DNA from: Nocardioides sp. QY071
Lineage (GTDB): Bacteria > Actinomycetota > Actinomycetes > Propionibacteriales > Nocardioidaceae
DNA length: 64,000 bases
Direction of reading: 5' to 3'
NCBI RefSeq assembly: GCF_029961765.1
Contig: NZ_CP124681.1
Span: forward strand, 2,294,001 to 2,358,000
Shown here: positions 17,165 to 25,318 of the stretch, one piece after another
Layout of the letters: each line of letters starts with the position of its first letter
How positions within the stretch are numbered: the stretch's first letter is position 1
Made by a program: the position numbers and the translations under genes
The notes under the pieces: generated by a model
Told to the model about the DNA's origin: nothing
The model's input: only the letters and a program-made list of their open reading frames with translations
Databases searched by the model: none

Positions 17165-17202
17165 GGAGCCGCCTGTCGGAATCGAACCGACGACCTAATC
17201 AC
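17165..17202 (-). pseudogene. 3' fragment of a tRNA gene (tRNA-Thr-like), possible old att site
   Basis: Read on the minus strand, the segment contains AGGTC (variable loop), GTCGG-TTCGATT-CCGAC (a perfect T-arm) and AGGCGGCTCC (acceptor 3' strand plus discriminator). No matching 5' acceptor (GCCGCCT), D-arm or anticodon arm follows within the expected 40 bases. The sequence resembles, from memory, the 3' half of actinobacterial tRNA-Thr. Such 3' halves remain where an integrase has used a tRNA as its attachment site. Confidence 0.6.
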
Positions 17203-17430
17203 TTCGGCTTTGCGTCTATCGCTTGATGCGCCCACTGGGCGAACGAGCCGCTGACCTGCGCAAACGCCGAGCGTGGGGGACGCCGCCATCCGGTGGTGAC
17301 CGCCGACGACCGACCAGTACCGACCGTTTCACCGGAGCTTTCGGCGGCGTCGAAGCCGAGCAAGCTCCATTCTCTTAGCTCACCGCGCCCTCCTCCTTGC
17401 CGGTCCCGTCGTCGTCGAAGACGTTTCAGG

Positions 17431-17487
17431 GGTCCCAAACCGCAACGACACGCCGAGAGAACATGCGGTTTGGGACCAAACCGCATG
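17431..17487. repeat. Three-armed palindrome with mutually exclusive hairpins
   Basis: The arm GGTCCCAAACCGCA (17431-17444) pairs perfectly with TGCGGTTTGGGACC (17464-17477). The same central arm can instead pair with CCAAACCGCAT immediately to its right (17476-17486), with a two-base turn. It lies 16-72 bases past the nrtR stop, so one role could be termination of the pncBA-nrtR transcript; a protein-binding role is equally possible. Confidence 0.6.
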
Positions 17488-17502
17488 CCTCCGCGAAAAG
17501 GA

Positions 17503-18228
17503 TCAGCCCCGCGCCATCGGCGGCTGTACGACGGTCGCCGGGCCCCGCCGGTAGAGCAGCGCCCGCCGCCCGCCGGCCTCGGTGGCCTCGCCGCGGACGT
17601 CGGTCGGGACCACGAACCCGTCGGTGCCGAGCACCTTGCGGCGGAAGTTGCCGAGGTCGGGCGGGGAGCCCCAGACCGCGGCGTACACCCGGCGCAGCTC
17701 GGGGAGGGTGAACGGCTCGGCGACGAACTCGGTGGCGAGCGTCGTGTACTCCAGCTTGGCGCGGACCCGCTCGCGGGCGTCGAGCAGGATCTGGCGGTGA
17801 TCGAAGGCCAGCGTCGGGCCGTCCAGGTCGTCGGGGCCCTCGAGGAGGTCGTCGACCACCCACCAGCGGGCGTCGGCGGCGTCGGTGCCGGCCTGCGGCT
17901 CGGGCAGGTCGGGGGCCAGGGCCACGTGGGCGATCGAGACCACGCGCTGGCGCGGGTCGCGGTCGGGGGCGGAGTAGGTGCGCAGCTGTTCGAGGTGTCC
18001 GGAGAAGCGCGCCGACTCGCCCAGGCCGGTCTCCTCGCGCAGCTCGCGCCAGGCGGCCTGCTCCGCGTCCTCGTCCGGCTCGACGAAGCCGCCGGGCAGC
18101 GCCCACGAGCCGGCGAAGGGCTCCTCGCCGCGCTCGACCAGCAGGACGGCGAGCGCGCCGTCGCGGATCGTGAACACGGCCAGGTCGACGGCGACGGCGA
18201 ACGGCGGGTGCTCGGAGGTGAAGGTCAT
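17503..18228 (-). CDS. nrtR: NrtR: Nudix-type transcriptional regulator of NAD metabolism
   Basis: A 241-aa regulator with an N-terminal Nudix domain and a C-terminal winged helix. NrtR proteins sense ADP-ribose and repress NAD salvage genes. The Nudix box fits the full GX5EX7REUXEEXGU consensus (from GFVEPDE to REETG, residues about 47-69), so residual hydrolase activity is possible, unlike many NrtRs. The winged helix covers [28 protein letters not shown] and the C-terminus. The ATG at 18228 overlaps the pncA stop (ATGA). Location directly after the pncB-pncA gene supports the assignment. Confidence 0.92.
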   Translation of the reverse strand: MTFTSEHPPFAVAVDLAVFTIRDGALAVLLVERGEEPFAGSWALPGGFVEPDEDAEQAAWRELREETGLGESARFSGHLEQLRTYSAPDRDPRQRVVSIAHVALAPDLPEPQAGTDAADARWWVVDDLLEGPDDLDGPTLAFDHRQILLDARERVRAKLEYTTLATEFVAEPFTLPELRRVYAAVWGSPPDLGNFRRKVLGTDGFVVPTDVRGEATEAGGRRALLYRRGPATVVQPPMARG

Positions 18229-18809
18229 CGGGCCACCTCCACGCCGGCCGCGGCGAGCTCCTCGAGTGCCGCCTTCGACGAGTCGGGGGCGACGCCGGCG
18301 TGCAGCCCGTCGAGCAGCCGGACCCGGAAGCCCGCCTTCACGGCGTCCAGCGCGGTGGCCCGGACGCAGTAGTCGGTGGCGATGCCCGTGACATCGACCT
18401 CGGTGACGCCGGCGCCGCGCAGGACGTCGGCCAGCCGCGCGCCCTCGGCGGTGACCCCCTCGAAGGCCGAGTACGCCGGCTCGCCCATGCCCTTGACGAC
18501 ATGGTGCGTCACGGCGCTGGTGACCAGCTCGGGCGCGTACTCCGAGCCCGCCTCGCCCTGCACGCAGTGCACCGGCCAGGTGGTGACGAAGTCCGGCTCC
18601 TCGCCGGGCGCGTGGAAGTGGCCGCCGTTGGTCTCCCCGGCGTGGTGCCAGTCGCGGGACGCCGCGACCACCGCGTAGTCGCCGGCGTGGTCGGCGAGGT
18701 GGGCGCTGATCCGCTCGGCGACCTCGCGGCCGCCGGTGACGCCGAGCGAGCCGCCCTCGACGAAGTCGTTCTGGACGTCGACGACGACCAGGGCGCGGGT
18801 GCTGTCCAT
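18225..18809 (-). CDS. pncA: Nicotinamidase PncA, possible separate product from an internal start
   Basis: This is the 194-aa C-terminal part of the preceding frame, listed separately because an ATG at 18809 with an AGAGGAG-type ribosome-binding site nine bases upstream would give a normal-length nicotinamidase. Isochorismatase-fold features: [17 protein letters not shown] with the catalytic Asp; [13 protein letters not shown] with metal-binding residues; the catalytic Lys in [17 protein letters not shown]; and the nucleophile in [15 protein letters not shown]. It converts nicotinamide to nicotinate, the substrate of PncB. Its stop overlaps nrtR. Confidence 0.6.
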   Translation of the reverse strand: MDSTRALVVVDVQNDFVEGGSLGVTGGREVAERISAHLADHAGDYAVVAASRDWHHAGETNGGHFHAPGEEPDFVTTWPVHCVQGEAGSEYAPELVTSAVTHHVVKGMGEPAYSAFEGVTAEGARLADVLRGAGVTEVDVTGIATDYCVRATALDAVKAGFRVRLLDGLHAGVAPDSSKAALEELAAAGVEVAR

Positions 18810-20120
18810 CGCTGTCTCCTCTCGTGCTGGGTCACGCAGGGTGGTGGTGAGGTACGCCGGACCGGCGGCGACCGTGCGGGCCTCGGCCGGCAGGGTGGCC
18901 AGGGTCGCGGCCGCGAAGTCGCGGACCTCGGTGAGCGCGGGCCGGTGCACGACCTCGCCCGCGCGGATCAGGGCGACCTGGACTGGCCGGGCGCCAGGGC
19001 CGGGCGAAGGAGCGTCCTGGCCGGTGAACCACTCGGCGACGAGCGTTCCGGTGGCGTCGTACTCCCGGAAGGCGTGCTTGCGCCCGCCCACCGAGCCCTT
19101 GTCCTTGGACTTCTTGGCGACCGAGCGCAGCGGCTCGCCCGGCGCGTCGGCGATCGCGACCAGCTTGTAGACCATGCTCGCGGTCGGGTGGCCCGAGCCC
19201 GTGGCGACGCGGGTGCCGACGCCGTACCCGTCGATGGGGGCGTCCGCGAGCGCGGTGATGACGAACTCGTCGAGGTCGCTGGTGACCACGATCCGGGTCC
19301 CCGTCGCGCCGAGCGAGTCGAGCAGAACCCGCGCCTTGTGGGACTCCTCGGCCAGGTCGCCGGAGTCGATCCGGACCGCGCCGAGGCCGGTGCCGGCGAC
19401 CTCGACGGCGGTGCGGATGCCCTGGGCGATGTCGTAGGTGTCGACCAGCAGGGTGGTGCCGACGCCGAGCGCCTCGACCTGGCTGCGGAAGGCCTCGGCC
19501 TCGGTGTCGTGGGCCAGGGTGAAGGCGTGGGCGGCGGTGCCGGCGGTGGGTACGCCGAACCGGCGCCCGGCCGCGAGGTTGCTGGTCGTCGCGAAGCCCG
19601 CCAGGTAGGCGGCGCGGGCCGTCGCGACCGCCGCCTCCTCGTGGGTGCGGCGTCCCCCCATCTCGATGATCGGCCGCCCGCCGGCCGCGTCGACCATCCG
19701 AGCGGCCGCGCTGGCGATGGCCGTGTCGTGGTTGAGGATGCTCAGCGCCAGCGTCTCCAGCAGCAGGCACTCGCCCAGGGTGCCGGTGACGGTGAGGATC
19801 GGGCTGCCGGGGAAGTAGAGGTCGCCCTCGCGGTAGCCGTCGACGTCGCCGGAGAACCGGAACTCCGCCAGCCACTGGGCCGTCTCGGCGCCGATGACGC
19901 CCTGTTCCTGCAGCCAGGCGAGCTCGTCGGCGTCGTAGGTGAAGTACTCGATCGCCTCGAGCAGTCGGCCCAGCCCGGCGAGCATCCCGTAGCGCCGGCC
20001 CTCGGGCAGCCGGCGGGCGAAGGCCTCGAACACGGCGGGGCGGTGGGCGCTCCCGTCGCGGACGAACGAGTCGAGCATGGTCAGCTCGTAGCGGTCGGTG
20101 AGCAGTCCGGTGCGGTCCAT
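18225..20120 (-). CDS. pncB: Fused nicotinate phosphoribosyltransferase-nicotinamidase (PncB-PncA)
   Basis: One uninterrupted 631-codon frame encodes both steps of nicotinamide salvage. Residues 1-437 are nicotinate phosphoribosyltransferase (start [44 protein letters not shown]; active-site GVGTRVATG). Residues 438-631 are a complete nicotinamidase. No linker domain separates them, only about 25 residues rich in Thr, Arg and Glu. The junction still encodes a good ribosome-binding site and ATG for pncA, so this may be a recent fusion by loss of the pncB stop, or a single-base sequencing error. A palindrome lies 18 bases upstream of the ATG. Confidence 0.85.
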   Translation of the reverse strand: MDRTGLLTDRYELTMLDSFVRDGSAHRPAVFEAFARRLPEGRRYGMLAGLGRLLEAIEYFTYDADELAWLQEQGVIGAETAQWLAEFRFSGDVDGYREGDLYFPGSPILTVTGTLGECLLLETLALSILNHDTAIASAAARMVDAAGGRPIIEMGGRRTHEEAAVATARAAYLAGFATTSNLAAGRRFGVPTAGTAAHAFTLAHDTEAEAFRSQVEALGVGTTLLVDTYDIAQGIRTAVEVAGTGLGAVRIDSGDLAEESHKARVLLDSLGATGTRIVVTSDLDEFVITALADAPIDGYGVGTRVATGSGHPTASMVYKLVAIADAPGEPLRSVAKKSKDKGSVGGRKHAFREYDATGTLVAEWFTGQDAPSPGPGARPVQVALIRAGEVVHRPALTEVRDFAAATLATLPAEARTVAAGPAYLTTTLRDPAREETAMDSTRALVVVDVQNDFVEGGSLGVTGGREVAERISAHLADHAGDYAVVAASRDWHHAGETNGGHFHAPGEEPDFVTTWPVHCVQGEAGSEYAPELVTSAVTHHVVKGMGEPAYSAFEGVTAEGARLADVLRGAGVTEVDVTGIATDYCVRATALDAVKAGFRVRLLDGLHAGVAPDSSKAALEELAAAGVEVAR

Positions 20121-20138
20121 CGCGACTCCTGGATGTTG

Positions 20139-20153
20139 TAGTCAGTATGACTA
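20139..20153. promoter_or_regulatory. Putative NrtR operator
   Basis: TAGTCAGTATGACTA is a perfect inverted repeat (six-base arms, three-base spacer) in AT-rich flanks (TTG...TAA), unusual for this GC-rich genome. It lies 18 bases upstream of pncB and 27 bases upstream of the divergent methyltransferase start. NrtR operators of actinobacteria are, from memory, palindromes of this kind near pnc genes. Binding would repress pncBA-nrtR and possibly the methyltransferase. Confidence 0.75.
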
Positions 20154-20180
20154 TAACGCGGTGGTCTAGCGTTCACCAGC

Positions 20181-21635
20181 ATGGCGGGTGCCTCTGATGC
20201 CTATGAACGGCACCTCGCCGAGCACGAGCCCGACCGGCGCCGGGCCCAGGGGTCGTTCTACACCCCGCCCGATCTCGTCGCCTGGATCCTCGACCGCACG
20301 CTGCCCGGCGCCGCCTCGGTGCTCGATCCCGCCTGCGGGACCGGGCACTTCCTCGTCGCCGCCGCGGAGCGCCTGGGCGTCCGGGCGGTGCACGGCTCGG
20401 ACCTCGACCCCGAGGCGGTACGGATCGCGCGCGAGCGGCTGCAGGCGCTGGCGCCGGACGTACCGGCCGCGGAGATCGCCGAGCGGGTCGTCGTCGCCGA
20501 CGGGCTGACCGCGTGGGAGGGGCGCAGGTTCGACGCCGTCGTCGGCAACCCGCCCTTCCTGGGACAGCTGCGCCGGCACTCCGCCGGGCGGAGCGAGACT
20601 CACCGGCGGGCCCTCGGCGCCTACACCGACACCAGCGCGGTCTTCCTGCACCGCGCGCTCGACCTGGCCGGCCCGGGCGGCGTCGTCGCCCTCGTGCAGC
20701 CACTGTCGGTCCTCGCCACCCGAGACGCCGGCCCGGTCCGGGCAGCGGTCGCCGAGCACGGCGCCGTCACCGACTTCTGGTGCGGCGACCGGCCGGTCTT
20801 CGACGGCACCACCGTGCTCACCTGCGTCCCGGTCGTACGGATCGGCGCCACGCCGCCGACCGAGCCCGATGGCTGGGGGGCGCTCGCCGCACCCGGGTTC
20901 GGCATCCCCGCCGTCGCCCTCACCGGCTCCGGAGTGCTCGGTGACCTCGCCACCTGCACCGCCGACTTCCGTGACCAGTACTACGGTCTGGCGCCCTTCG
21001 TCCACGACCGCCTGCCCGGTGGCACCCCGCTGGTCACCACCGGCCTGATCGACCCCGCCGAGTCGCGCTGGGGGAGGGCGCCGACGCGCTTTGCCCGCCG
21101 GCGGTACGACGCCCCCGCCGTCGACCTCGCCGCCCTGCGTGCCGACGGCGCCCTCGCCCGGTGGGCCGAGGCACGGCTGGTCCCCAAGCTGCTGGTCGCC
21201 GGGCAGGGCCGGGTGATCGAGGCGGTCGCCGACGAGGCAGGGGCCTGGCTGCCGTCGGTGCCGGTGGTGAGCGTCGTACCGCACGACCGGTCGGACCTGT
21301 GGCGGCTGCTGGCCGTGCTGCTCGCGCCGCCGGTGGTCGCGCACGCCGCCGCCCGCTACCTCGGCACCGGCCTGACCCCCGGCTCGGTCAAGGTCAGCGC
21401 GCGCCAGCTCGCCGCGCTGCCATTGCCCACGGACGCCGCGGCCTGGGCCGAGGGCGCCGCGCTGGCGCGCCGGGCCCAGGCGGCGGACGCCGGGGAGCGG
21501 CCCCACCTGCTGGCGGCCACCGGCCGGGTGATGACCACGGCCTACGGCGGGGACGCCGAGGTCCACGCGTGGTGGGCGGCCCGGGTGCGGCGTACCGATG
21601 ACTCCGGCGCGACCTCCGGGTCCACCCCTGTATGA
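20181..21635 (+). CDS. N6-adenine DNA methyltransferase (orphan)
   Basis: A 484-aa class-I methyltransferase. GSFYTPPDLVAWILDR precedes the SAM-binding motif DPACGTGHFLVAAAERLG (motif I, about residues 49-66), then GSDLDPEAVRIARERL (motif II) and the catalytic NPPF (VVGNPPFLGQL, motif IV, near residue 118). The C-terminal half is a target-recognition-like region. YTPP plus NPPF is typical of type I M or type IIG enzymes, but there is no endonuclease domain, and no S or R gene adjoins. It may be a solitary or degraded restriction-modification gene. The ATG at 20181 is 61 bp from the divergent pncB. Confidence 0.85.
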   Translation: MAGASDAYERHLAEHEPDRRRAQGSFYTPPDLVAWILDRTLPGAASVLDPACGTGHFLVAAAERLGVRAVHGSDLDPEAVRIARERLQALAPDVPAAEIAERVVVADGLTAWEGRRFDAVVGNPPFLGQLRRHSAGRSETHRRALGAYTDTSAVFLHRALDLAGPGGVVALVQPLSVLATRDAGPVRAAVAEHGAVTDFWCGDRPVFDGTTVLTCVPVVRIGATPPTEPDGWGALAAPGFGIPAVALTGSGVLGDLATCTADFRDQYYGLAPFVHDRLPGGTPLVTTGLIDPAESRWGRAPTRFARRRYDAPAVDLAALRADGALARWAEARLVPKLLVAGQGRVIEAVADEAGAWLPSVPVVSVVPHDRSDLWRLLAVLLAPPVVAHAAARYLGTGLTPGSVKVSARQLAALPLPTDAAAWAEGAALARRAQAADAGERPHLLAATGRVMTTAYGGDAEVHAWWAARVRRTDDSGATSGSTPV

Positions 21636-22012
21636 GCGAGTTCCTGGCTGACGGAGTCGAGCTGTTCGCTGGCATCTGTGTGCGCGACCACGCGCGGGCC
21701 CGACCGTGGTACGAGGCGCTGCTCGGTGGGCCGCCGTCGTTCATGGCGCACGAGTCGGAGTCGGTCTGGGAGGTGGCTCCGCACCGTTGGCTGGTCGTGG
21801 AGGAGCGACCGGAACGGGCGGGCTACGCCGCCCAGACGCTCTTCGTCGACGACCTCGACGCCCGGGTCGCGGCGATCGCGGAGCGCGGTGTCGAGCCGGC
21901 CACCGAGGAGGTCTACGGCGACGGCGTGCGCAAGGTGATCTACCGCGACCCGGACGGCAACGAGGTCGGCTTCGGGGGCAATCCCGGAGCCGACCTCGCG
22001 GCCGAGCGTTGA
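21632..22012 (+). CDS. VOC-family (glyoxalase/bleomycin resistance-like) protein
   Basis: A 126-aa vicinal-oxygen-chelate fold protein with two beta-alpha-beta-beta-beta modules: FAGICVRDHARARPWYEALLG in the first, TLFVDDLDARVAAIAERG and YRDPDGNEVGFGG in the second. Metal ligand positions are only partly recognisable, so it may be a binding protein rather than an enzyme. Its ATG overlaps the methyltransferase stop (ATGA), implying co-translation. No specific substrate can be inferred. Confidence 0.85.
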   Translation: MSEFLADGVELFAGICVRDHARARPWYEALLGGPPSFMAHESESVWEVAPHRWLVVEERPERAGYAAQTLFVDDLDARVAAIAERGVEPATEEVYGDGVRKVIYRDPDGNEVGFGGNPGADLAAER

Positions 22013-22022
22013 GCCGGACCGG

Positions 22023-22832
22023 CTACTTCCCCGAGGTGCAGAAGACCTCGGGGTCGGCGGCGACGGGCACCGTCCTGGGCGCCGGCGTCAGGTTGCCCGG
22101 GTTGTCGGCGGTGAAGCTGAGGCCGACGCGGAACGGGCTTCCCAGCGGGACGGTCACGACCTCCGACTGGGTCAGGCGGAAGGACTTCGCGTAGACCGCG
22201 GTGTCGTCGCTGAGGACAGAGATGGTCGCCTGCGCCGTCGAGTCCGAGCTGTCACTGAGACCGAGTCGGGCCCGCAGCGAGATGCAGTTGTGGTTGAGGT
22301 TGTAGTCGACCAACGACGGGCCGCTCCACACGTAGCCGACCAGCGCGGGACTGTAGGTCGTCGCGTTGATCTGGACCGTGTTCTGCTGGCTCCAGCCCAT
22401 GCTGGTGCGGACCTTCAGCTTCGTCAGGTCCTTCCACTCGTAGACCCCGACGGTGACCTTCGCGGACTTCTTCTTGGGCCCGGTCGCGCTGATGACGCGG
22501 TACTTCCGGGTCACCGCGGTGGTGGTCTTGTCCTTGAGCCTGTAGGTGCCGTCGGCCTTGACCATGGCGGTGGCCTGGGCCTTCCACGAGGTGCCCTTGC
22601 GCTTCTGCTGGAGGGTCACCTTGGTGACCTTCTTGTTGGTCACGGTGCCGGTGACGACGACCTTCTTGCCGCGCGTGACCACGGGGCTCTTGACGGCGAT
22701 GGTGATGGCCGGGCCGGCGGCGGCCCGGTCGGCCGAGGACGGCGTCTGTGCGGTCGTGGCGCCAGCGGGGGTGGCCAGGGCGAGTGCGGCGGTCAGCAGC
22801 AGTGCTGACGGCCCAGCGGTGAGGATTCTCAT
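22023..22832 (-). CDS. Secreted protein with Ig-like and NPCBM-like domains
   Basis: A 269-aa exported protein. A Sec signal peptide covers about residues 1-26 (SALLLTAALALATPAGATTA). An Ig-like domain follows (about 40-125), rich in Lys, Thr and Val (SPVVTRGKKVVVTGTVTNKK). The C-terminal 130 residues (YNLNHNCISLRARLGLSDSS...FRVGLSFTADNPGNL) resemble the NPCBM carbohydrate-binding fold, with two Cys. It is likely cell-surface or extracellular; no enzyme motif is visible. It is convergent with the VOC gene. Confidence 0.75.
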   Translation of the reverse strand: MRILTAGPSALLLTAALALATPAGATTAQTPSSADRAAAGPAITIAVKSPVVTRGKKVVVTGTVTNKKVTKVTLQQKRKGTSWKAQATAMVKADGTYRLKDKTTTAVTRKYRVISATGPKKKSAKVTVGVYEWKDLTKLKVRTSMGWSQQNTVQINATTYSPALVGYVWSGPSLVDYNLNHNCISLRARLGLSDSSDSTAQATISVLSDDTAVYAKSFRLTQSEVVTVPLGSPFRVGLSFTADNPGNLTPAPRTVPVAADPEVFCTSGK

Positions 22833-22904
22833 GGGGGACCGATCCCCACGAGAAGGGTTGCCGAAACCCCATCCGTCACGCCGGTCGCACCTGTCGCAGG
22901 ACCC

Positions 22905-23663
22905 CTACCGGCCTCGCAGCCGCCGACTGAGCGTCCCGGCCGTCGCGACGACCGCGCCGGCCAGCCGCTCGCGCTGGCGATCGTCCAGCTCCTCGGTCGG
23001 GTAGGTGATCGCCACGCCGGCGACGGGCATCTCGTTGTGGTCGAGCACCGCCGCCGCGACGCTCGCCATGCCCGCGGTGACCTCGCTGTCCTCGATCGCG
23101 AACCCGCGTTGCCGGGTCTCGGACAGCACCGATCGCAGCGCGGTGGGGGAGCCCGGGCCGACACCGGTGCGGTCGACGAAGGAGGCCCGGTCAGGGTAGA
23201 GCGCACGGACCTGGCTGGCAGGCAGATGGGCGAGGATCGCGCGGCCGCTGGCGGTCAGGTGCGAGGGGAGCCGTACGCCGACGTCGGTGACCAGCGGCGG
23301 CCGGCCGGGCGCGCGCTCCTCGACGACGTAGAGCACGTCGCGGCCGTGCGGGACCGCGAGGTGGGCACTGTGGCCGGTGCGGTCGACGAGGGTGGCGAGC
23401 GGGCGCCGGGCCAGGCGCTGCAGCGGCGCCTGCCGCTGGTAGCCGGACCCGACCTCGAACGCCGCGACGCCGAGGCCGTAGCGGCGGTCGTCGGCCAGGT
23501 GCACCACGAAGCCCTCGTCGGCCATCGCCTGGAGCAGGTGGTACGTCGTGGAGCGGGGGATCCCGAGCTCGCGCGCGATCCGCTCGACGGCGACCGGCTC
23601 CGGCTGGCCGGCGAGGAAGCGCAGGACCCGCAGGGCCCGGGTCGCTGCGGGTACCTGTGCCAC
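22905..23663 (-). CDS. IclR-family regulator of the hut operon
   Basis: A 252-aa IclR protein with an N-terminal winged helix ([28 protein letters not shown]) and a C-terminal effector domain ([46 protein letters not shown]). The GTG at 23663 is preferred because GGGAGGA lies eight bases upstream; the frame extends to 23726 but over the intergenic palindrome. It is divergent from hutH, so it most likely controls histidine degradation, as IclR-type regulators do in related actinobacteria. Whether it represses or activates cannot be told. Confidence 0.87.
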   Translation of the reverse strand: MAQVPAATRALRVLRFLAGQPEPVAVERIARELGIPRSTTYHLLQAMADEGFVVHLADDRRYGLGVAAFEVGSGYQRQAPLQRLARRPLATLVDRTGHSAHLAVPHGRDVLYVVEERAPGRPPLVTDVGVRLPSHLTASGRAILAHLPASQVRALYPDRASFVDRTGVGPGSPTALRSVLSETRQRGFAIEDSEVTAGMASVAAAVLDHNEMPVAGVAITYPTEELDDRQRERLAGAVVATAGTLSRRLRGR

Positions 23664-23703
23664 GTCGTACGTCCTCCCACGGCTGCGAGGGCCGGTCCAG
23701 GGT

Positions 23704-23719
23704 GTCTCGGATCTGAGAC
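23704..23719. promoter_or_regulatory. Candidate operator between the IclR gene and hutH
   Basis: GTCTCGGATCTGAGAC is a 16-bp near-perfect palindrome (one mismatched pair) in the 110-bp divergent region, 40 bases from the regulator start and 54 bases from hutH. It is the best candidate site for the IclR protein. A weaker imperfect inverted repeat (GGGACGCTGG ... CCAGTCCC) follows at 23733-23756. Confidence 0.5.
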
Positions 23720-23773
23720 CGATCATGCCGCGGGACGCTGGTGGGCGCCAGTCCCAGGGCCCAAGATCGAGGC

Positions 23774-25318
23774 ATGGAGAAAGTGACGATCGGGTCGGGC
23801 GCGGTTTCGTTCGACGACGTGGTTGCGGTCGCCCGTGGCGGCGCCGCTGTTGTGCTCAGCGACGAGGCCCTCGCCGCGATCGACAAGGCGCGCGCGGTCA
23901 TCGAGGACCTCGCCGCGTCCCCGACGCCCCACTACGGCGTCTCCACCGGGTTCGGCGCCCTCGCCACCCGTCACATCGCTCCCGAGCTGCGCGCCCAGCT
24001 CCAGCGCTCGCTGGTCCGCTCGCACGCCGCCGGCAGCGGCCCCGAGGTCGAGCGCGAAGTCGTCCGCGGCCTCATGCTGCTGCGCCTGTCGACCCTCGCG
24101 ACCGGCCACACCGGCGTACGCCGCGAGACCGCCGAGCTGCTCGCCGGCCTGCTCACCCACGGCATCACGCCGGTCGTCCACGAGTACGGCTCGCTCGGCT
24201 GCTCCGGCGATCTCGCCCCGCTCGCGCACTGCGCGCTCGCGCTCATGGGCGAGGGACCGGTCCGCAACGCGGCCGGCGAGCTGACCGACGCCGCCAGCGC
24301 GCTCGCCGCGGCCGGTCTCACCCCGGTCGAGCTGCAGGAGAAGGAGGGCCTGGCCCTCATCAACGGCACCGACGGCATGCTCGGCATGCTGGTGCTCGCG
24401 ATCAACGACCTGACCGACCTGCTCAAGGTCGCCGACATCTCGGCCGCGATGTCGGTCGAGGGCCAGCTCGGCACCGACCGCGTGTTCGCCCCCGAGCTGC
24501 AGGCCATCCGCCCGCACCCCGGCCAAGCGGCCTCCGCGGCCAACCTCACCGCGATCCTGCGCGACTCCGGCGTCGTCGCCTCCCACCGCGGCCCCGACTG
24601 CAACCGGGTCCAGGACGCCTACTCGCTGCGCTGCTCGCCGCAGGTGCACGGCGGCGTCCGCGACACCGTCGCCCACGCCGTCTCCGTCGCCTCCCGCGAG
24701 CTAGCCTCGGCCGTCGACAACCCGGTCGTCCTCGCCGACGAGAACCGCGTCGAGTCCAACGGCAACTTCCACGGCGCGCCTGTCGCCTACGTGCTCGACT
24801 TCCTCGCGATCGTCACGGCCGACCTCGCCTCGATCGCGGAGCGTCGCACCGACCGCTTCCTCGACAAGGCCCGCAACCACGGCCTGCCGCCGTTCCTCGC
24901 CGACGACCCGGGCGTCGACTCGGGCCTGATGATCGCCCAGTACACCCAGGCCGCGATCGTCTCGGAGCTCAAGCGTCTCGCCAACCCGGCCAGCGTGGAC
25001 TCCATCCCCAGCAGCGCGATGCAGGAGGACCACGTCTCGATGGGCTGGTCGTCCGCGCGCAAGCTGCGCCGGGCCGTCGACGGCCTGACCCGCGTGCTGG
25101 CCATCGAGCTGATGACCGCCGCCCGCGCGCTCGACCTGCGCGCCCCGCTGACCCCCAGCCCGGCCACCGGCGCCGTCGTGGAGCTGCTCCGCAACGCCGG
25201 CGTGGGCGGTCCCGGCATCGACCGGTTCCTCGCCCCCGATATCGAAATCGCCTACCAGCTCGTCGCCGACCGGTCCGTCACCGGTGCCGTCGCCAACGTG
25301 ATCGGAGAACTCGCATGA
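23774..25318 (+). CDS. hutH: Histidine ammonia-lyase
   Basis: A 514-aa enzyme converting L-histidine to urocanate and ammonia. The prosthetic MIO group forms from the tripeptide at residues 143-145, which here is Cys-Ser-Gly ([14 protein letters not shown]) instead of the common Ala-Ser-Gly; as far as I recall, streptomycete enzymes also have Cys-Ser-Gly. Other family blocks are [43 protein letters not shown] and [10 protein letters not shown]. The start is the ATG at 23774. It begins a five-gene operon; the stop overlaps hutU by four bases. Confidence 0.96.
   Translation: MEKVTIGSGAVSFDDVVAVARGGAAVVLSDEALAAIDKARAVIEDLAASPTPHYGVSTGFGALATRHIAPELRAQLQRSLVRSHAAGSGPEVEREVVRGLMLLRLSTLATGHTGVRRETAELLAGLLTHGITPVVHEYGSLGCSGDLAPLAHCALALMGEGPVRNAAGELTDAASALAAAGLTPVELQEKEGLALINGTDGMLGMLVLAINDLTDLLKVADISAAMSVEGQLGTDRVFAPELQAIRPHPGQAASAANLTAILRDSGVVASHRGPDCNRVQDAYSLRCSPQVHGGVRDTVAHAVSVASRELASAVDNPVVLADENRVESNGNFHGAPVAYVLDFLAIVTADLASIAERRTDRFLDKARNHGLPPFLADDPGVDSGLMIAQYTQAAIVSELKRLANPASVDSIPSSAMQEDHVSMGWSSARKLRRAVDGLTRVLAIELMTAARALDLRAPLTPSPATGAVVELLRNAGVGGPGIDRFLAPDIEIAYQLVADRSVTGAVANVIGELA

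Larger units (their letters stand above)
16909..17502. other. Gene-free, scar-like region
   Basis: About 590 bp without a credible gene. It holds the 3' part of a tRNA at 17165-17202 (minus strand) and a three-armed palindrome at 17431-17487. It also has two loosely similar CTGACCTGCG(C/G)AAACG segments (about 17135-17155 reversed, and 17250-17268). The mix of tRNA remnant and repeats is what is left at the edge of an excised or decayed integrative element, but no integrase gene remains here. Confidence 0.5.

Noticed and set aside
17165..17230. A functional tRNA-Thr gene at the 3' remnant
   Set aside because: No matching 5' acceptor strand or D-arm follows, and the position before the expected anticodon lacks the invariant T33.
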